From: Streptomyces smyrnaeus
Lineage (GTDB): Bacteria; Actinomycetota; Actinomycetes; Streptomycetales; Streptomycetaceae
NCBI RefSeq assembly: GCF_017676345.1
Contig: NZ_JAFFZM010000028.1
Span: 17,322-81,321, forward strand
Direction of reading: 5' to 3'
DNA: 64,000 bases
A model generated the notes under the pieces. The model worked only from the letters and a program-made list of their open reading frames with translations, was not told the DNA's origin and did no database searches. This document shows, in pieces, positions 35,115 through 43,237 of this stretch; within the stretch, counting starts at the first letter, position 1, and each line of letters opens with the position of its first letter. The position numbers and the translations under genes were made by a program.

Positions 35115-35185
35115 TCAGAAGACGATCGGGCCCGGCGTCAAGTGACGATCGGGTCGGACATCAGAAGACGATCGGGCCCGGCGTC
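35115..35185. repeat. 25-bp direct repeat duplicating the 3' end of the secreted-protein gene
   Basis: Positions 35115-35139 and 35161-35185 are identical over 25 bases, beginning TCAGAAGACGATCGGGCCCG; the shorter core GACGATCGGG occurs a third time at 35144-35153. The right-hand copy is the stop codon and last codons (PGPIVF) of the leftward gene, so the left copy is a duplicated gene end lying beyond the stop. Confidence 0.9.
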
Positions 35186-35655
35186 TGCTTGGAGACGGCC
35201 TTGCAGGTGTTCGCCACGCCCAGGATCTCAAGGCTGAGCGACGCGTCGTCGGAGCCCGCGGCCGGGATGTAGGAGTCGAGGCTGTCACCGGCGGCGACCG
35301 GTGCGGTCAGCGGGCCGATGGTCACCGGCTGGCCGGCGGGCGCGGCCTCGTTGGCGGTGCCGCTGAAGTCCACCGTGCCACCGGAGGCCCGCTCCAGGCG
35401 CAGGGTGGCGGTGATGGAGTCGGCCGGGATGTCGGCCGGGGCGAGACCACCGCTGGTGGAGACCTTCACGGAGCCGACGCCGCCCTCGGCCGACGCCTCG
35501 ATCTTCAGGTCGGTGACCCCGTAGGCGCCGCAGTCGTACGTGGCTGTCACGGTCTGTACGGCGGTGGGGGCTGCGGAGGCCGGGGAGGCAAGGGCCAATC
35601 CGCCGAGCAGCGCGGCGGTGGTGGCGACGGTGCCTGCCTGGATGATCCGACGCAT
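35161..35655 (-). CDS. Small secreted protein of unknown function
   Basis: 164 residues. A signal peptide MRRIIQAGTVATTAALLGGL ends in ASPASAA with likely cleavage after ASA. The mature part (about 135 residues) is predicted beta-rich, with alternating Thr/Val stretches (VTATYDCGAYGVTDLKIEA) and two cysteines (in YDCGAYG and VANTCKAV) that could form a disulfide. It looks like a small exported immunoglobulin-like domain; I do not recognise the family. It is on the same strand as the monooxygenase gene but 174 bases downstream, so it may be an independent gene inside the cluster. Confidence 0.8.
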   Translation of the reverse strand: MRRIIQAGTVATTAALLGGLALASPASAAPTAVQTVTATYDCGAYGVTDLKIEASAEGGVGSVKVSTSGGLAPADIPADSITATLRLERASGGTVDFSGTANEAAPAGQPVTIGPLTAPVAAGDSLDSYIPAAGSDDASLSLEILGVANTCKAVSKQTPGPIVF

Positions 35656-35829
35656 TTTCGATTCCTCTTCTCACTCGTGATGGGTGGTGCCACGGGCGAC
35701 CGGGGTCGGTCGCCCGAGTCCGGGAGATCAGGGAAGGCCGGGCGCGTGAGACATCGGGGAGGGAGGGCCGCGGGGTCGGGCGAGGCCCAGGAGCAGCCCG
35801 GTGGTCGGGCAGCCCGGTGGTCGGGCCGG

Positions 35830-37008
35830 TCAGGCCCCGATCCGCGCGGTCGGCGGCCGCCAGTCGGCGATGCCGTCGAAGCCGCGCAGCAGAAGTCCCG
35901 GCACGGACCGGGAGGCCGCCCGCATGAGGCCGTCGCGGGCGGCGACGGTGACCGGGGAGCGCATCGAGGTCAGCCTGAGGATGCGCGCGGCCCGCCGTAC
36001 CACCGCGTTGGTACGGGGCCTGCGGTCGCGGTCGTAGCGGGCGAGCGCGGCCAGCGGGTCGCCGTCCGGCGCGGCGTGGTGGGCGAGGACGACGCCGTCC
36101 TCGATCGCCATGTTGGCGCCCTGCCCCAGGGTCGGCGCCATGGCGTGCGCCGCGTCGCCCAGCAGCGCGGTACGGCCCCGGTTGAACGCCTTCAGCGGCA
36201 CCCGCATGTGGTAGACGTCGTTGCGCAGGATCTCGTGTTCCTGGACCGACTCGATCAGCGTGGGCACCGGGTCGTGCCACTGGCCGAACCGGCGGCGCAG
36301 CTCCGCCTTCTCCCCGTCGGCGGAACGGCCGCCCTCCCCGGTCGCGGCGCAGGCGTAGATGAACACGCTCTGCGCGTCCCGCACCAGACTCCCCCACACC
36401 TGGCCGCGGCCCCACGACTCGTGCGGGACGAAGCCGGAGCCCGGTGTCGGCGCCAGGATGCGCCAGACGGTCCAGCCGCCGAAGGCGGGGCCGGGGAAGT
36501 CGGGGAAGAGGATGGCGCGGGCCGGGGAGCGCACGCCGTCGGCGGCGACGACCAGATCCGCCTCGTGCATCCCGTTCGGGGTGCCGACGTGGGCCTTGCG
36601 CCGCGCCGAGCCGGCGTGGGTGAGGAACGCCGCCTCCCCGGTGCGGACGGTGCCTTCGGGGAGCCGGTCGACGATCAGATCGATCAGATCGCTGCGCCGC
36701 AGAACGATCAGGGGGGCACCGAACCGGGCGACGACGGCCTCGCTGTGGGTGCGGGTCAGGGGGCGGCCCACCGGATCGCACATCAGGCCGTCGCCCTGCC
36801 AGGACGCCAGCTTGGTGATCTCCTCACCGAGGCCGAGCGCGGCCAGCGCGCGCTGAGCGTTGGGGGCCAGGGTGAGAGCGGCCCCGACGGGGGCCAGTCG
36901 GGAGGCGCGTTCCAGGACGACGGTGTGCCAGCCGCGCCGGTGCAGGGCCAGCGCGGTGGTCAGGCCACCGATGCCACCGCCGATGACGACGGCTCGGGGT
37001 CGGGACAT
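35830..37008 (-). CDS. FAD-dependent aromatic-hydroxylase-type monooxygenase
   Basis: 392 residues, class A flavoprotein monooxygenase (UbiH/salicylate-hydroxylase fold). The dinucleotide motif is VVIGGGIGGLTTALALHRRGW; the DG motif is LVVAADGVRSPARA; the second FAD motif is GRTALLGDAAHAMAPTLGQGAN. GAGGAG precedes ATG 37008. Such enzymes use NAD(P)H and O2 to hydroxylate or epoxidise small ring compounds. It is 87 bases downstream of the KAS III-like gene in the leftward unit and may act on the product of the ThDP/KAS III steps. Confidence 0.92.
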   Translation of the reverse strand: MSRPRAVVIGGGIGGLTTALALHRRGWHTVVLERASRLAPVGAALTLAPNAQRALAALGLGEEITKLASWQGDGLMCDPVGRPLTRTHSEAVVARFGAPLIVLRRSDLIDLIVDRLPEGTVRTGEAAFLTHAGSARRKAHVGTPNGMHEADLVVAADGVRSPARAILFPDFPGPAFGGWTVWRILAPTPGSGFVPHESWGRGQVWGSLVRDAQSVFIYACAATGEGGRSADGEKAELRRRFGQWHDPVPTLIESVQEHEILRNDVYHMRVPLKAFNRGRTALLGDAAHAMAPTLGQGANMAIEDGVVLAHHAAPDGDPLAALARYDRDRRPRTNAVVRRAARILRLTSMRSPVTVAARDGLMRAASRSVPGLLLRGFDGIADWRPPTARIGA

Positions 37009-37095
37009 GGGCTCTCCTCGGGGTGGATGCGGTGCGTGCTCGGGCCGGCGGGCCGGCGGACGGAGCCGGGGCCCGGTCCGGCCGGCCCGCCCCGG

Positions 37096-38121
37096 TTACT
37101 CGCGCGCACCTCCCGCTCGCCAGTGCACGGCCGCCGCCCCGGCGAAGTCCCCGGCATGGGCGAAACCCGCCAGCATCAGCAGGCTGCCGTCCTCGACCCG
37201 GCCCTCGCGGATGCCGTGGTCGAGCGTGATGGGGACGCCCGCGCCGAAGAGGTTCCCGAACCGGTCGAAGGTGTCCAGATGGCGCTCCGGCGGGATGGAG
37301 AGCCGCTCCTGCCACTGCTTGAGGAACATCCGGTTGGGCTGGTTGGTGATCAGCAGATCGATGTCGCCGGTCTTGAGGTCGAGTTGCTCGCACACCCGGC
37401 CCACCACCTCGGGGACGAGCCGGTTGCCGCGCTCGACGATGTCCGACACCTTGTCGGGGGTGAACCCGACGTGCATCTGGCTCTCCCCCGGCTCCCAGTA
37501 CTTGCGCCCGTCGTGGAGCGAGAGCCCGCAGTCGCGGGTGTAGTCGCCGCGGTTGGCGACCGCGAAGCCGAGCACCGGCGACTCTTCGGAGGCCGCCACA
37601 TAGGCGGCACCGCAACCGTCGCCCGGGATGACGGCCTCCGGGAGCTTGCGCACCTCGGACTGGGTCATCACCGGGCCCGCGCCGTTCTGGACGTTGAACA
37701 GCAGCGCGGAGCCCGCCTGGCCCGAGCCGATCAGGGCGGTGGCGAGCCGGAGCAGGTGCACGAAGGAGGCACAGCCGCCGTTGTGGGCGTCGAGCACCCA
37801 GTCGGCCCCGACGCCGAGCCGGTGGGCGACCTCGGCGCCCGGGCCGGTGAACGGCACCTCGGGCAGCAGCGTGTTGGTGATCACCACGTCGGCGCCCCGG
37901 ACCGCGTCCTCGCCGATCCGTTCCTGCAGGAGCAGACCGGCCTTCTCCATCATGTCAGCGGGTGTCTCGTCCCTGGCCACCTGGTGCCGGTGGCGCGGTG
38001 CCTTGAACATGGTGTGCCCGGCCATCTCGCCGCTGTCCTCCTGGTACTGGAGGAAGTAGTCCGTGCCCACCGGTTCCCCCGGCAGGTAGGAGGCGAGTTC
38101 GAGCAGGCTCACCGTCCTCAT
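37096..38121 (-). CDS. KAS III-like acyltransferase with altered catalytic histidine
   Basis: 341 residues of the FabH/KAS III thiolase fold; start at ATG 38119-38121, overlapping the preceding gene stop. The acyl-accepting cysteine is Cys117 in DAHNGGCASFVH. In FabH the triad is completed by His in a HQAN motif and Asn 30 residues later. Here the corresponding block is TNQPNRMF, so His is replaced by Asn260, while the later Asn290 in FGNLFGAG is kept at the exact spacing. Loss of the His usually impairs decarboxylative condensation. Transfer of an acyl group to an oxygen, nitrogen or carbon nucleophile (CerJ-like) is therefore more likely than chain elongation. Confidence 0.87.
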   Translation of the reverse strand: MRTVSLLELASYLPGEPVGTDYFLQYQEDSGEMAGHTMFKAPRHRHQVARDETPADMMEKAGLLLQERIGEDAVRGADVVITNTLLPEVPFTGPGAEVAHRLGVGADWVLDAHNGGCASFVHLLRLATALIGSGQAGSALLFNVQNGAGPVMTQSEVRKLPEAVIPGDGCGAAYVAASEESPVLGFAVANRGDYTRDCGLSLHDGRKYWEPGESQMHVGFTPDKVSDIVERGNRLVPEVVGRVCEQLDLKTGDIDLLITNQPNRMFLKQWQERLSIPPERHLDTFDRFGNLFGAGVPITLDHGIREGRVEDGSLLMLAGFAHAGDFAGAAAVHWRAGGARE

Positions 38122-38786
38122 GCGGCGGTGCCGTGGCGAAGTTCGAGGATCGTCTTGAGGTTGTCGATCTCCACCTTGTGACCGGCGTAGAAGAGGCCCC
38201 AGGTGTCGCCGACCCAGGGGCGCTCCGGGCTGGAAGCCAGCTCGGGGTGGGGGTTCTTGTCGTAGTACGGGTGGTGGCAGTTGGTCCAGATGACCACCGA
38301 TCCGCGCTTGCCCAGCACGGTCTCCGCCGAGATGATCCGGTGGATGTAGACCATCCACAGTTCCTCGCCCTGGTCCCAGGCGCACTTCATGTCCACGGTG
38401 AGCGCGTCCGGGTTGCCGTCGATACGCAGGAATATCTTGGTCTCGTCGTCGAGCAGGGTGTCGCGGCCCTGGTAGAGGCCGGGGGTGTCGGTGGGTGCGA
38501 AGTCGCGGGTGCTGTAGGTGTACTCGTTGAGGTTGCGCTCGTCGGTCAGATAGTCGTAGACGGCCTGCGGGGGCGCGTCGATGTACTGGTGGACCGTCAC
38601 GAACTGCCCGTACACCTCGTCGTAGGTGAAGGTCTCCTTGGTCAGCTCCGCGGCGCGCGCGAACGCCTCTTCACGGGGCGTGGTCTCCCAGCGCAGCAGC
38701 CCGGGGACGTCCTTGAGGTCGTCGGGGACCGCGGGCGGCGGGGTGTATCCGGCGGCGGGGTCGGTGTGCGTCGGGGCGGTGGTCAT
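38118..38786 (-). CDS. SRPBCC (START/aromatase-like) family protein
   Basis: 222 residues. The central part FVTVHQYIDAPPQAVYDYLTDERNLNEYTYSTR is the opening strand-helix of SRPBCC folds, which bind hydrophobic ligands in a deep cavity and include polyketide aromatases/cyclases. No fixed catalytic motif exists in the superfamily; acidic and His-rich segments (HHPYYDKNPHP) are visible. It overlaps its neighbours on both sides by ATGA (38118-38121 and 38783-38786), so the ThDP enzyme, this protein and the KAS III-like protein are made together and probably act on the same intermediate. Confidence 0.82.
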   Translation of the reverse strand: MTTAPTHTDPAAGYTPPPAVPDDLKDVPGLLRWETTPREEAFARAAELTKETFTYDEVYGQFVTVHQYIDAPPQAVYDYLTDERNLNEYTYSTRDFAPTDTPGLYQGRDTLLDDETKIFLRIDGNPDALTVDMKCAWDQGEELWMVYIHRIISAETVLGKRGSVVIWTNCHHPYYDKNPHPELASSPERPWVGDTWGLFYAGHKVEIDNLKTILELRHGTAA

Positions 38787-40582
38787 CCTGGTACGACTCC
38801 TTGGTTGGCGGACCGGTTGGTTCCGGCGGCGATGGCGTGTTGGAAGGGACGGAACGGGGGCACCTCGGCCGGATCGACCTCGATGCAGATCAGCGCGGGT
38901 GAGCGGCCGGAATGGGCCCGGTCGAGCGCCGCGCGCAGTTCGCCCGCGCTCCGGGCGGTCACCGCGTCCAGGCCGGGGAACATGGCGGCCATGCCGTCAC
39001 CGATCCGGGCCGGGCGGAAGAGGTTGTAGGAGTAGTCGCCCGCGTAGAACAGCTGCTCCCTGGTGTGGCACATGCCGTGCGACTGGTTGTTGAAGATCAC
39101 GAAGGTGACGGGCAGCTGGTGCTCGACCGCGGTGTGCACCTCCATGCCGTGCATGAAGAACGCTCCGTCGCCGGCCAGTACGCAGGTGCGCCGGCCGGTG
39201 GCGAACGCGGCGCCGACCGCGGCGCCGAAGCTGTGGCCCATGCCGCCCATGCCCATGGCGGCGATGAACCGGCCGCCCGGGGGCACGGCCACGTGGTGGA
39301 TGGCGACCGCACCGGTGTTGCCGGCGTCGCTCACCACGGTGGAGCGCTCGGGCAGGGCGGCGCCGATGACGCGGGCCGCCGTCGTCATGTCCAGCGCCGC
39401 CGCTTCCGGTACGCCCGGCTCCGTGGTACCCGGTCCAGGCGCGCCGCCCGGCGGCTGCGTCCGCGGTTCCGGAAGCGCTGCGGGCGCCTCCCACCGCAGA
39501 TTCTCCGCCAGGGCCCGCGCTGCGCCGTTCCGCTCCTGGAGCGCCGCTCCGGGCGCGAGCAGTTCCCCGGTCAGCAGCGACATCTCCTCCGCCAGGTCCC
39601 CGGAGAGCCGCACCAGGTCCTCGTGCGGCTCCAGGAACGGCGCCCTGGGGTCGAGGCAGACGACGGGCACGCCCTTGAGGTGGTCGTGCAGTCCGGCGCC
39701 CGCCATCTGCGGCAGCCGGGTGCCGGCCAGCAGGACGGCGGAGGCCTGTTCGAGTGCCGCCTGCACCTCTGCTCTGCCGATCACCCCGGCGATGCCCAGA
39801 TGGCGGGGGTCCCGGTCGTCGAAGACGTCCTTGGCGTCGGGCACCACCGCCACGCGCGCCCCCAGCGCCGCCGCGAGCGCGGCGAGTTGGGGCCTGGCGT
39901 CCGCCCTCGCCACACCTTCGCCGGCGATCACCGCCACCCCCTGCCGCTCCACGGCCGAGCGCAGCAGGGCCACGGCCCGCGCGCGGTCGGCGTCCGCGGA
40001 GCGCGGGCGCCCGGCGCGCGCGGTCGCCCCGGGCCTGGGCCAGGGCGCGAGGAGGGCCTGCTGGACGTCCTTGGGCAGCAGCAGGACGGCGGGGCCCGGC
40101 GCGGCCAGCGCGGCGGCGTACGCCCGCGGCAGCTCCTCCATGATCGCCGCCGGCTCCGCGACGCGGACGCAGTGCACGGCGATCTCCTCGAACAGCCGGG
40201 CCGCGTCCATCGAGCCCGCCAGGCCGCTGGTCTCCTGGAAGGAGCCGCACCCGTCCAGCGACCGGGGCGGCTGCCCGATCAACGCGAGGGCGGGCACGTA
40301 GGAGGACCGCAGTTCGGCGAGTCCGGGGACCAGATTCATGGCGCCGGCCCCGGAGGTGGAGGCGACCACCGGCATCCGCTGGGCGGCACGGTGGTAGCCG
40401 TCCGCCATCGTGGCGGCCGAGAACTCGTGCTTCGCGACCACGCCGAGCGGGCCGTCGGCCGAGACATGGAGGGCGTCGTAGAGGTCCTCGATATTGGCGC
40501 CACCGACTCCGAAGACGTGACGGACTTCCTGCCGGCTCAGGAAATCGACGATGAAGTCGACCACACGGAATTGGGTTCTCAT
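38783..40582 (-). CDS. Thiamine diphosphate-dependent enzyme (acetolactate synthase-like)
   Basis: 599 residues; ATG 40580-40582 follows AAAGGA. Domains in order: PYR (about 1-170) with the catalytic Glu in VVAKHEFSAATMADGYHRA; central domain (about 190-330); PP domain (about 400-560) with the ThDP/Mg motif GDGAFFMHGMEVHTAVEHQL ending in FNN. It is related to acetolactate synthase, sulfopyruvate and benzoylformate decarboxylases. The expected chemistry is decarboxylation of a 2-oxoacid followed by aldehyde release or carboligation. The linker about 350-395 is long and Pro/Gly-rich. First gene of the leftward unit, divergent from the ACP gene. Confidence 0.93.
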   Translation of the reverse strand: MRTQFRVVDFIVDFLSRQEVRHVFGVGGANIEDLYDALHVSADGPLGVVAKHEFSAATMADGYHRAAQRMPVVASTSGAGAMNLVPGLAELRSSYVPALALIGQPPRSLDGCGSFQETSGLAGSMDAARLFEEIAVHCVRVAEPAAIMEELPRAYAAALAAPGPAVLLLPKDVQQALLAPWPRPGATARAGRPRSADADRARAVALLRSAVERQGVAVIAGEGVARADARPQLAALAAALGARVAVVPDAKDVFDDRDPRHLGIAGVIGRAEVQAALEQASAVLLAGTRLPQMAGAGLHDHLKGVPVVCLDPRAPFLEPHEDLVRLSGDLAEEMSLLTGELLAPGAALQERNGAARALAENLRWEAPAALPEPRTQPPGGAPGPGTTEPGVPEAAALDMTTAARVIGAALPERSTVVSDAGNTGAVAIHHVAVPPGGRFIAAMGMGGMGHSFGAAVGAAFATGRRTCVLAGDGAFFMHGMEVHTAVEHQLPVTFVIFNNQSHGMCHTREQLFYAGDYSYNLFRPARIGDGMAAMFPGLDAVTARSAGELRAALDRAHSGRSPALICIEVDPAEVPPFRPFQHAIAAGTNRSANQGVVPG

Positions 40583-40644
40583 GGACCGTCCTTTTCTCAG
40601 GCGGTGGTCCATTCATTTCAGGTCCGGCGGCGCGCACCGGCAAG

Positions 40645-40660
40645 TGGCATCTGTCTGCCA
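40645..40660. promoter_or_regulatory. Inverted repeat TGGCA-N6-TGCCA, candidate operator 1
   Basis: Arms TGGCA (40645-40649) and TGCCA (40656-40660) with a 6-base spacer, in the 187-base divergent promoter between the ThDP gene (62 bases away) and the ACP gene. It has the same architecture as the longer site 35 bases to the right. Confidence 0.6.
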
Positions 40661-40675
40661 TCAGGGAGCGGGGAC

Positions 40676-40699
40676 GGTATGGCAGGGATCTGCCATACC
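40676..40699. promoter_or_regulatory. Inverted repeat GGTATGGCA-N6-TGCCATACC, candidate operator 2
   Basis: A perfect 9-bp-arm palindrome with a 6-base spacer, centred 35 bp from operator 1 (between three and four helical turns) and 70 bases before the ACP start. A motif CATACCGGTCTG overlaps its right end at 40694-40705 and resembles the palindrome at 30698-30709. A dimeric regulator, possibly the LuxR protein encoded at 31898-34294, may bind here. Confidence 0.7.
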
Positions 40700-40769
40700 G
40701 GTCTGTCATGTGCCGTGCGGCCAAGGAGGTTAGGTTCCTGGAACCGCGATCGACCGAAAGGGAAAAGCC

Positions 40770-41021
40770 GTGATCAACACCGACACCGTATGCGCCCTCA
40801 TAGCGAAGAAGCTCGGCAGCAAGGCCGCCGACCTCACCCTCGACGCCGACACCGCTTTCGACTCGGTGGGCCTGTCCAGCCTGCAGATCGCCGACATCGT
40901 CTACACGATCGAGGACGACGCGGAGGTCGAGCTGGACCCGAGCCAGGCGGCCAACGTGAAGACGGTCGGCGACCTGGTCCAACTGGTCGAGACGACCCGG
41001 GCCGCCGGCGCGACGGCGTGA
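40770..41021 (+). CDS. Free-standing acyl carrier protein
   Basis: 83 residues from GTG 40770, preceded by AAAGGGAAAA. It is a four-helix carrier protein with the phosphopantetheine site DSVGLSSLQI: Ser37 occupies the position of the DSL serine. Short and acidic, it is the first gene of the rightward unit, and its stop overlaps the methyltransferase start (GTGA at 41018-41021). It is the likely scaffold on which the acyl chain is loaded by the AMP ligase and modified by the following enzymes, after priming by the Sfp-type transferase. Confidence 0.92.
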   Translation: MINTDTVCALIAKKLGSKAADLTLDADTAFDSVGLSSLQIADIVYTIEDDAEVELDPSQAANVKTVGDLVQLVETTRAAGATA

Positions 41022-41911
41022 GCGCGACCGCCTACCAGGGCGCCACCGCCGAGGCGATCCGGCACCACTACGACGTCTCCAACGACTTCTACGCGCTCTG
41101 GCTGGACAGCTCCCTCACCTACACCTGTGCCCTGTGGGCCGAACCCGGGGCCGGACAGGAGGCGGCGCCGGACGACCTGGAGACGGCGCAGGCACGGAAG
41201 CTGGACCACCTCATCGAGGGGGCGCGCGCCGCCGGCGCGCGGCGCGTCCTGGACGTGGGATGCGGCTGGGGCAGCCTGCTGAAGCGGCTGACCCAGGTGC
41301 ACGGTGTACAGCACGCGGTGGGCCTCACGCTCAGCGACAGCCAGGCCGACCTGGCCGAGTCGACCCGGATCAGCGGGGCCGAGATCCGGGTGGAGAACTG
41401 GCGCGACCACCGGCCGGCCGAGCCCTACGACGCGATCATCTCGATCGGCGCCTTCGAGCACTTCGCCCGGACCGGCCTCACGCGCGGCGAACGGGTGGCG
41501 GCCTACCGGGAGTTCTTCGAGCGCTGCTACGAGTGGCTCCCGGCGCGCGGCCGCGTCGCCCTGCAGACGAACATCAAGGGCAACAACACGGTGATGGACA
41601 AGGCCACCGTGCGCGAACTGATGTTCATCATCGAAACGATCTTCCCGGAGTCCGAGATCCCGGCCCTCTCGGAGGTCGTCGAGTCCGGCGAAAAACTCTT
41701 CGACGTCGTCTCCCTGCGCAACGACCCGGACCACTACAGCCGAACCTGCGCGGAATGGCTGCGGCGGCTCCAGGAGAACAGGGAAGCGGCCGTCCGGCTC
41801 TCCGGCGAGGAGAACGTCGTCAACTACGAGAATTATCTGGGGGCGAGCGTCAGGCATTTCCAGAATCGCCACCTGGGATTGTCGAGGATCATTCTCGAAA
41901 AGGGGCGCTGA
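41018..41911 (+). CDS. Cyclopropane-fatty-acid-synthase-like SAM methyltransferase
   Basis: 297 residues from GTG 41018. It opens with AEAIRHHYDVSNDFYALWLDSSLTYTCALW, the hallmark of CFA synthases and mycolic acid methyltransferases, followed by SAM motif I VLDVGCGWGSLLKRL, GLTLSDSQADLAE and AIISIGAFEHF. These enzymes methylate or cyclopropanate carbon-carbon double bonds of acyl chains on lipids or ACP. It is shorter than membrane CFA synthase (about 380 aa) and resembles natural-product C-methyltransferases. Its direct coupling to the ACP gene suggests an ACP-bound substrate. Confidence 0.9.
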   Translation: MSATAYQGATAEAIRHHYDVSNDFYALWLDSSLTYTCALWAEPGAGQEAAPDDLETAQARKLDHLIEGARAAGARRVLDVGCGWGSLLKRLTQVHGVQHAVGLTLSDSQADLAESTRISGAEIRVENWRDHRPAEPYDAIISIGAFEHFARTGLTRGERVAAYREFFERCYEWLPARGRVALQTNIKGNNTVMDKATVRELMFIIETIFPESEIPALSEVVESGEKLFDVVSLRNDPDHYSRTCAEWLRRLQENREAAVRLSGEENVVNYENYLGASVRHFQNRHLGLSRIILEKGR

Positions 41912-43237
41912 GTGAGTACGCGAAAGCATGTCGTCTACTGGCACGAGACGGAGCCGGTCGTCCCGGAACCACCGCTGCGCGAGAACGTGGACTGCGACGT
42001 CGCCATCGTCGGCGGGGGCTACACCGGGCTGTGGGCCGCGCACTTCCTCAAGGAGGCCGAGCCCGCGCTCGACATCCGCGTCGTCGAGGCCGAGTACGCG
42101 GGGCACGGTGCGTCCGGCCGGGCCGACGGTTTCGTCACGCCGACCATCGGCAAGGACATCCAGGCCCTGGTCGAGCAGTTCGGGAAGCACCGCGCCCTGG
42201 AGGCCTCGCAGGCGGTCGGACGCTCCGTACTGGAGATCGGCCGCTTCACCCGCCGCAACAAGATCGACGCGGAGTACGAGGCCAATGACTACCTGATGGT
42301 GGCCACCACCCAGGCGCAGCTGCGCCGGCTGCGCGCCGACCGCGAGTTGGCCTCCACACTCGGCGGCCGACAAGAGCCGCCGCTCCTCTCGGCGGCCCAG
42401 GCGCAGGAAGTGATCGGCTCCCCCGCCGTGCTGGGAGCCATGCGCGCCGGCGGCGCGCTGGTCAACCCGTTCAAACTGGCCCGCGGGGTGGCCCGGGTGG
42501 TCAAGGAGCGCGGGGTGGTCGTCCACGAGAACACCCCTGTCCTGCGGGTGAGGCCGGGGGTGCGGCCGCAGGTGGTCACCCCCGGGGGCACGATCACCGC
42601 CGACAAGGTGATCGTCGCCGCCAACGCGCGCCAGTTCACCTTCCAGCAGTTCCGCAACAAGACGGTTCCGCTGTGGAGTTACGCGATGGTGAGCGAACCG
42701 CTCACCGACGAGCAGCTCGGCCGCATCGCCTGGGCGGGCCGCGAGGGCATGGTCGAGGCGAAGACGTTCCTGACCTGTGCCCGCTTCACCGCGGACAACC
42801 GGCTGCTGTGGGCGGGCGGACCGGCCTTCTACTTCTGGGGCCGTGACATGCGCCGCCGCCGGATGAACGACCAACGCGCCTACCGCGCCCTCCTCCAGGA
42901 GTTCGGCCGCTTCTTCCCCATGTGGCGGGACCTGCGGTTCACCTACACCTACGGCGGCGTCATGGACATCACCCGGGACTACGCCCCGCACTTCGGGGCG
43001 CTGCCGGGCGGCAACATCTTCTACGGCTACGGATTCAACGGCAACGGCATCGCCGCAACCCACACCGGCGGCAAGGTGTTGCGGGACCTGACCCTGGGCA
43101 AGGACTCGGAGTTCTCCCGTTTGCTCTATGTGGACGACGCACAGCGCTCGGCACGCGACTTCCCGCCGGAGCCACTGCTGTACATCGGCGCACGTGCCAC
43201 CGCACGCCTGATGGAGTGGAAGGAGTCGCGGGCATGA
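41912..43237 (+). CDS. DAO-family FAD-dependent oxidoreductase
   Basis: 441 residues from GTG 41912, adjoining the methyltransferase stop. The FAD motif is CDVAIVGGGYTGLWAAHFLKE, followed by EAEYAGHGASGRADGFVTP, as in gamma-glutamylputrescine oxidase and glycine/sarcosine-oxidase relatives, and C-terminal GNIFYGYGFNGNGIAATHTGGKV. It should oxidise an amine (C-N bond) to an imine with O2. An amine could be supplied by the cluster aminotransferase. A different substrate class cannot be excluded. Confidence 0.9.
   Translation: MSTRKHVVYWHETEPVVPEPPLRENVDCDVAIVGGGYTGLWAAHFLKEAEPALDIRVVEAEYAGHGASGRADGFVTPTIGKDIQALVEQFGKHRALEASQAVGRSVLEIGRFTRRNKIDAEYEANDYLMVATTQAQLRRLRADRELASTLGGRQEPPLLSAAQAQEVIGSPAVLGAMRAGGALVNPFKLARGVARVVKERGVVVHENTPVLRVRPGVRPQVVTPGGTITADKVIVAANARQFTFQQFRNKTVPLWSYAMVSEPLTDEQLGRIAWAGREGMVEAKTFLTCARFTADNRLLWAGGPAFYFWGRDMRRRRMNDQRAYRALLQEFGRFFPMWRDLRFTYTYGGVMDITRDYAPHFGALPGGNIFYGYGFNGNGIAATHTGGKVLRDLTLGKDSEFSRLLYVDDAQRSARDFPPEPLLYIGARATARLMEWKESRA

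Noticed and set aside
37096..38121. Ordinary FabH of fatty acid synthesis
   Set aside because: No fabD, acpP or fabF neighbours, and the catalytic His is replaced by Asn.
35677..38181. 834-codon rightward open frame opposite the monooxygenase and KAS III-like genes
   Set aside because: Shadow frame without motifs; the leftward genes have intact catalytic motifs and coupled starts.
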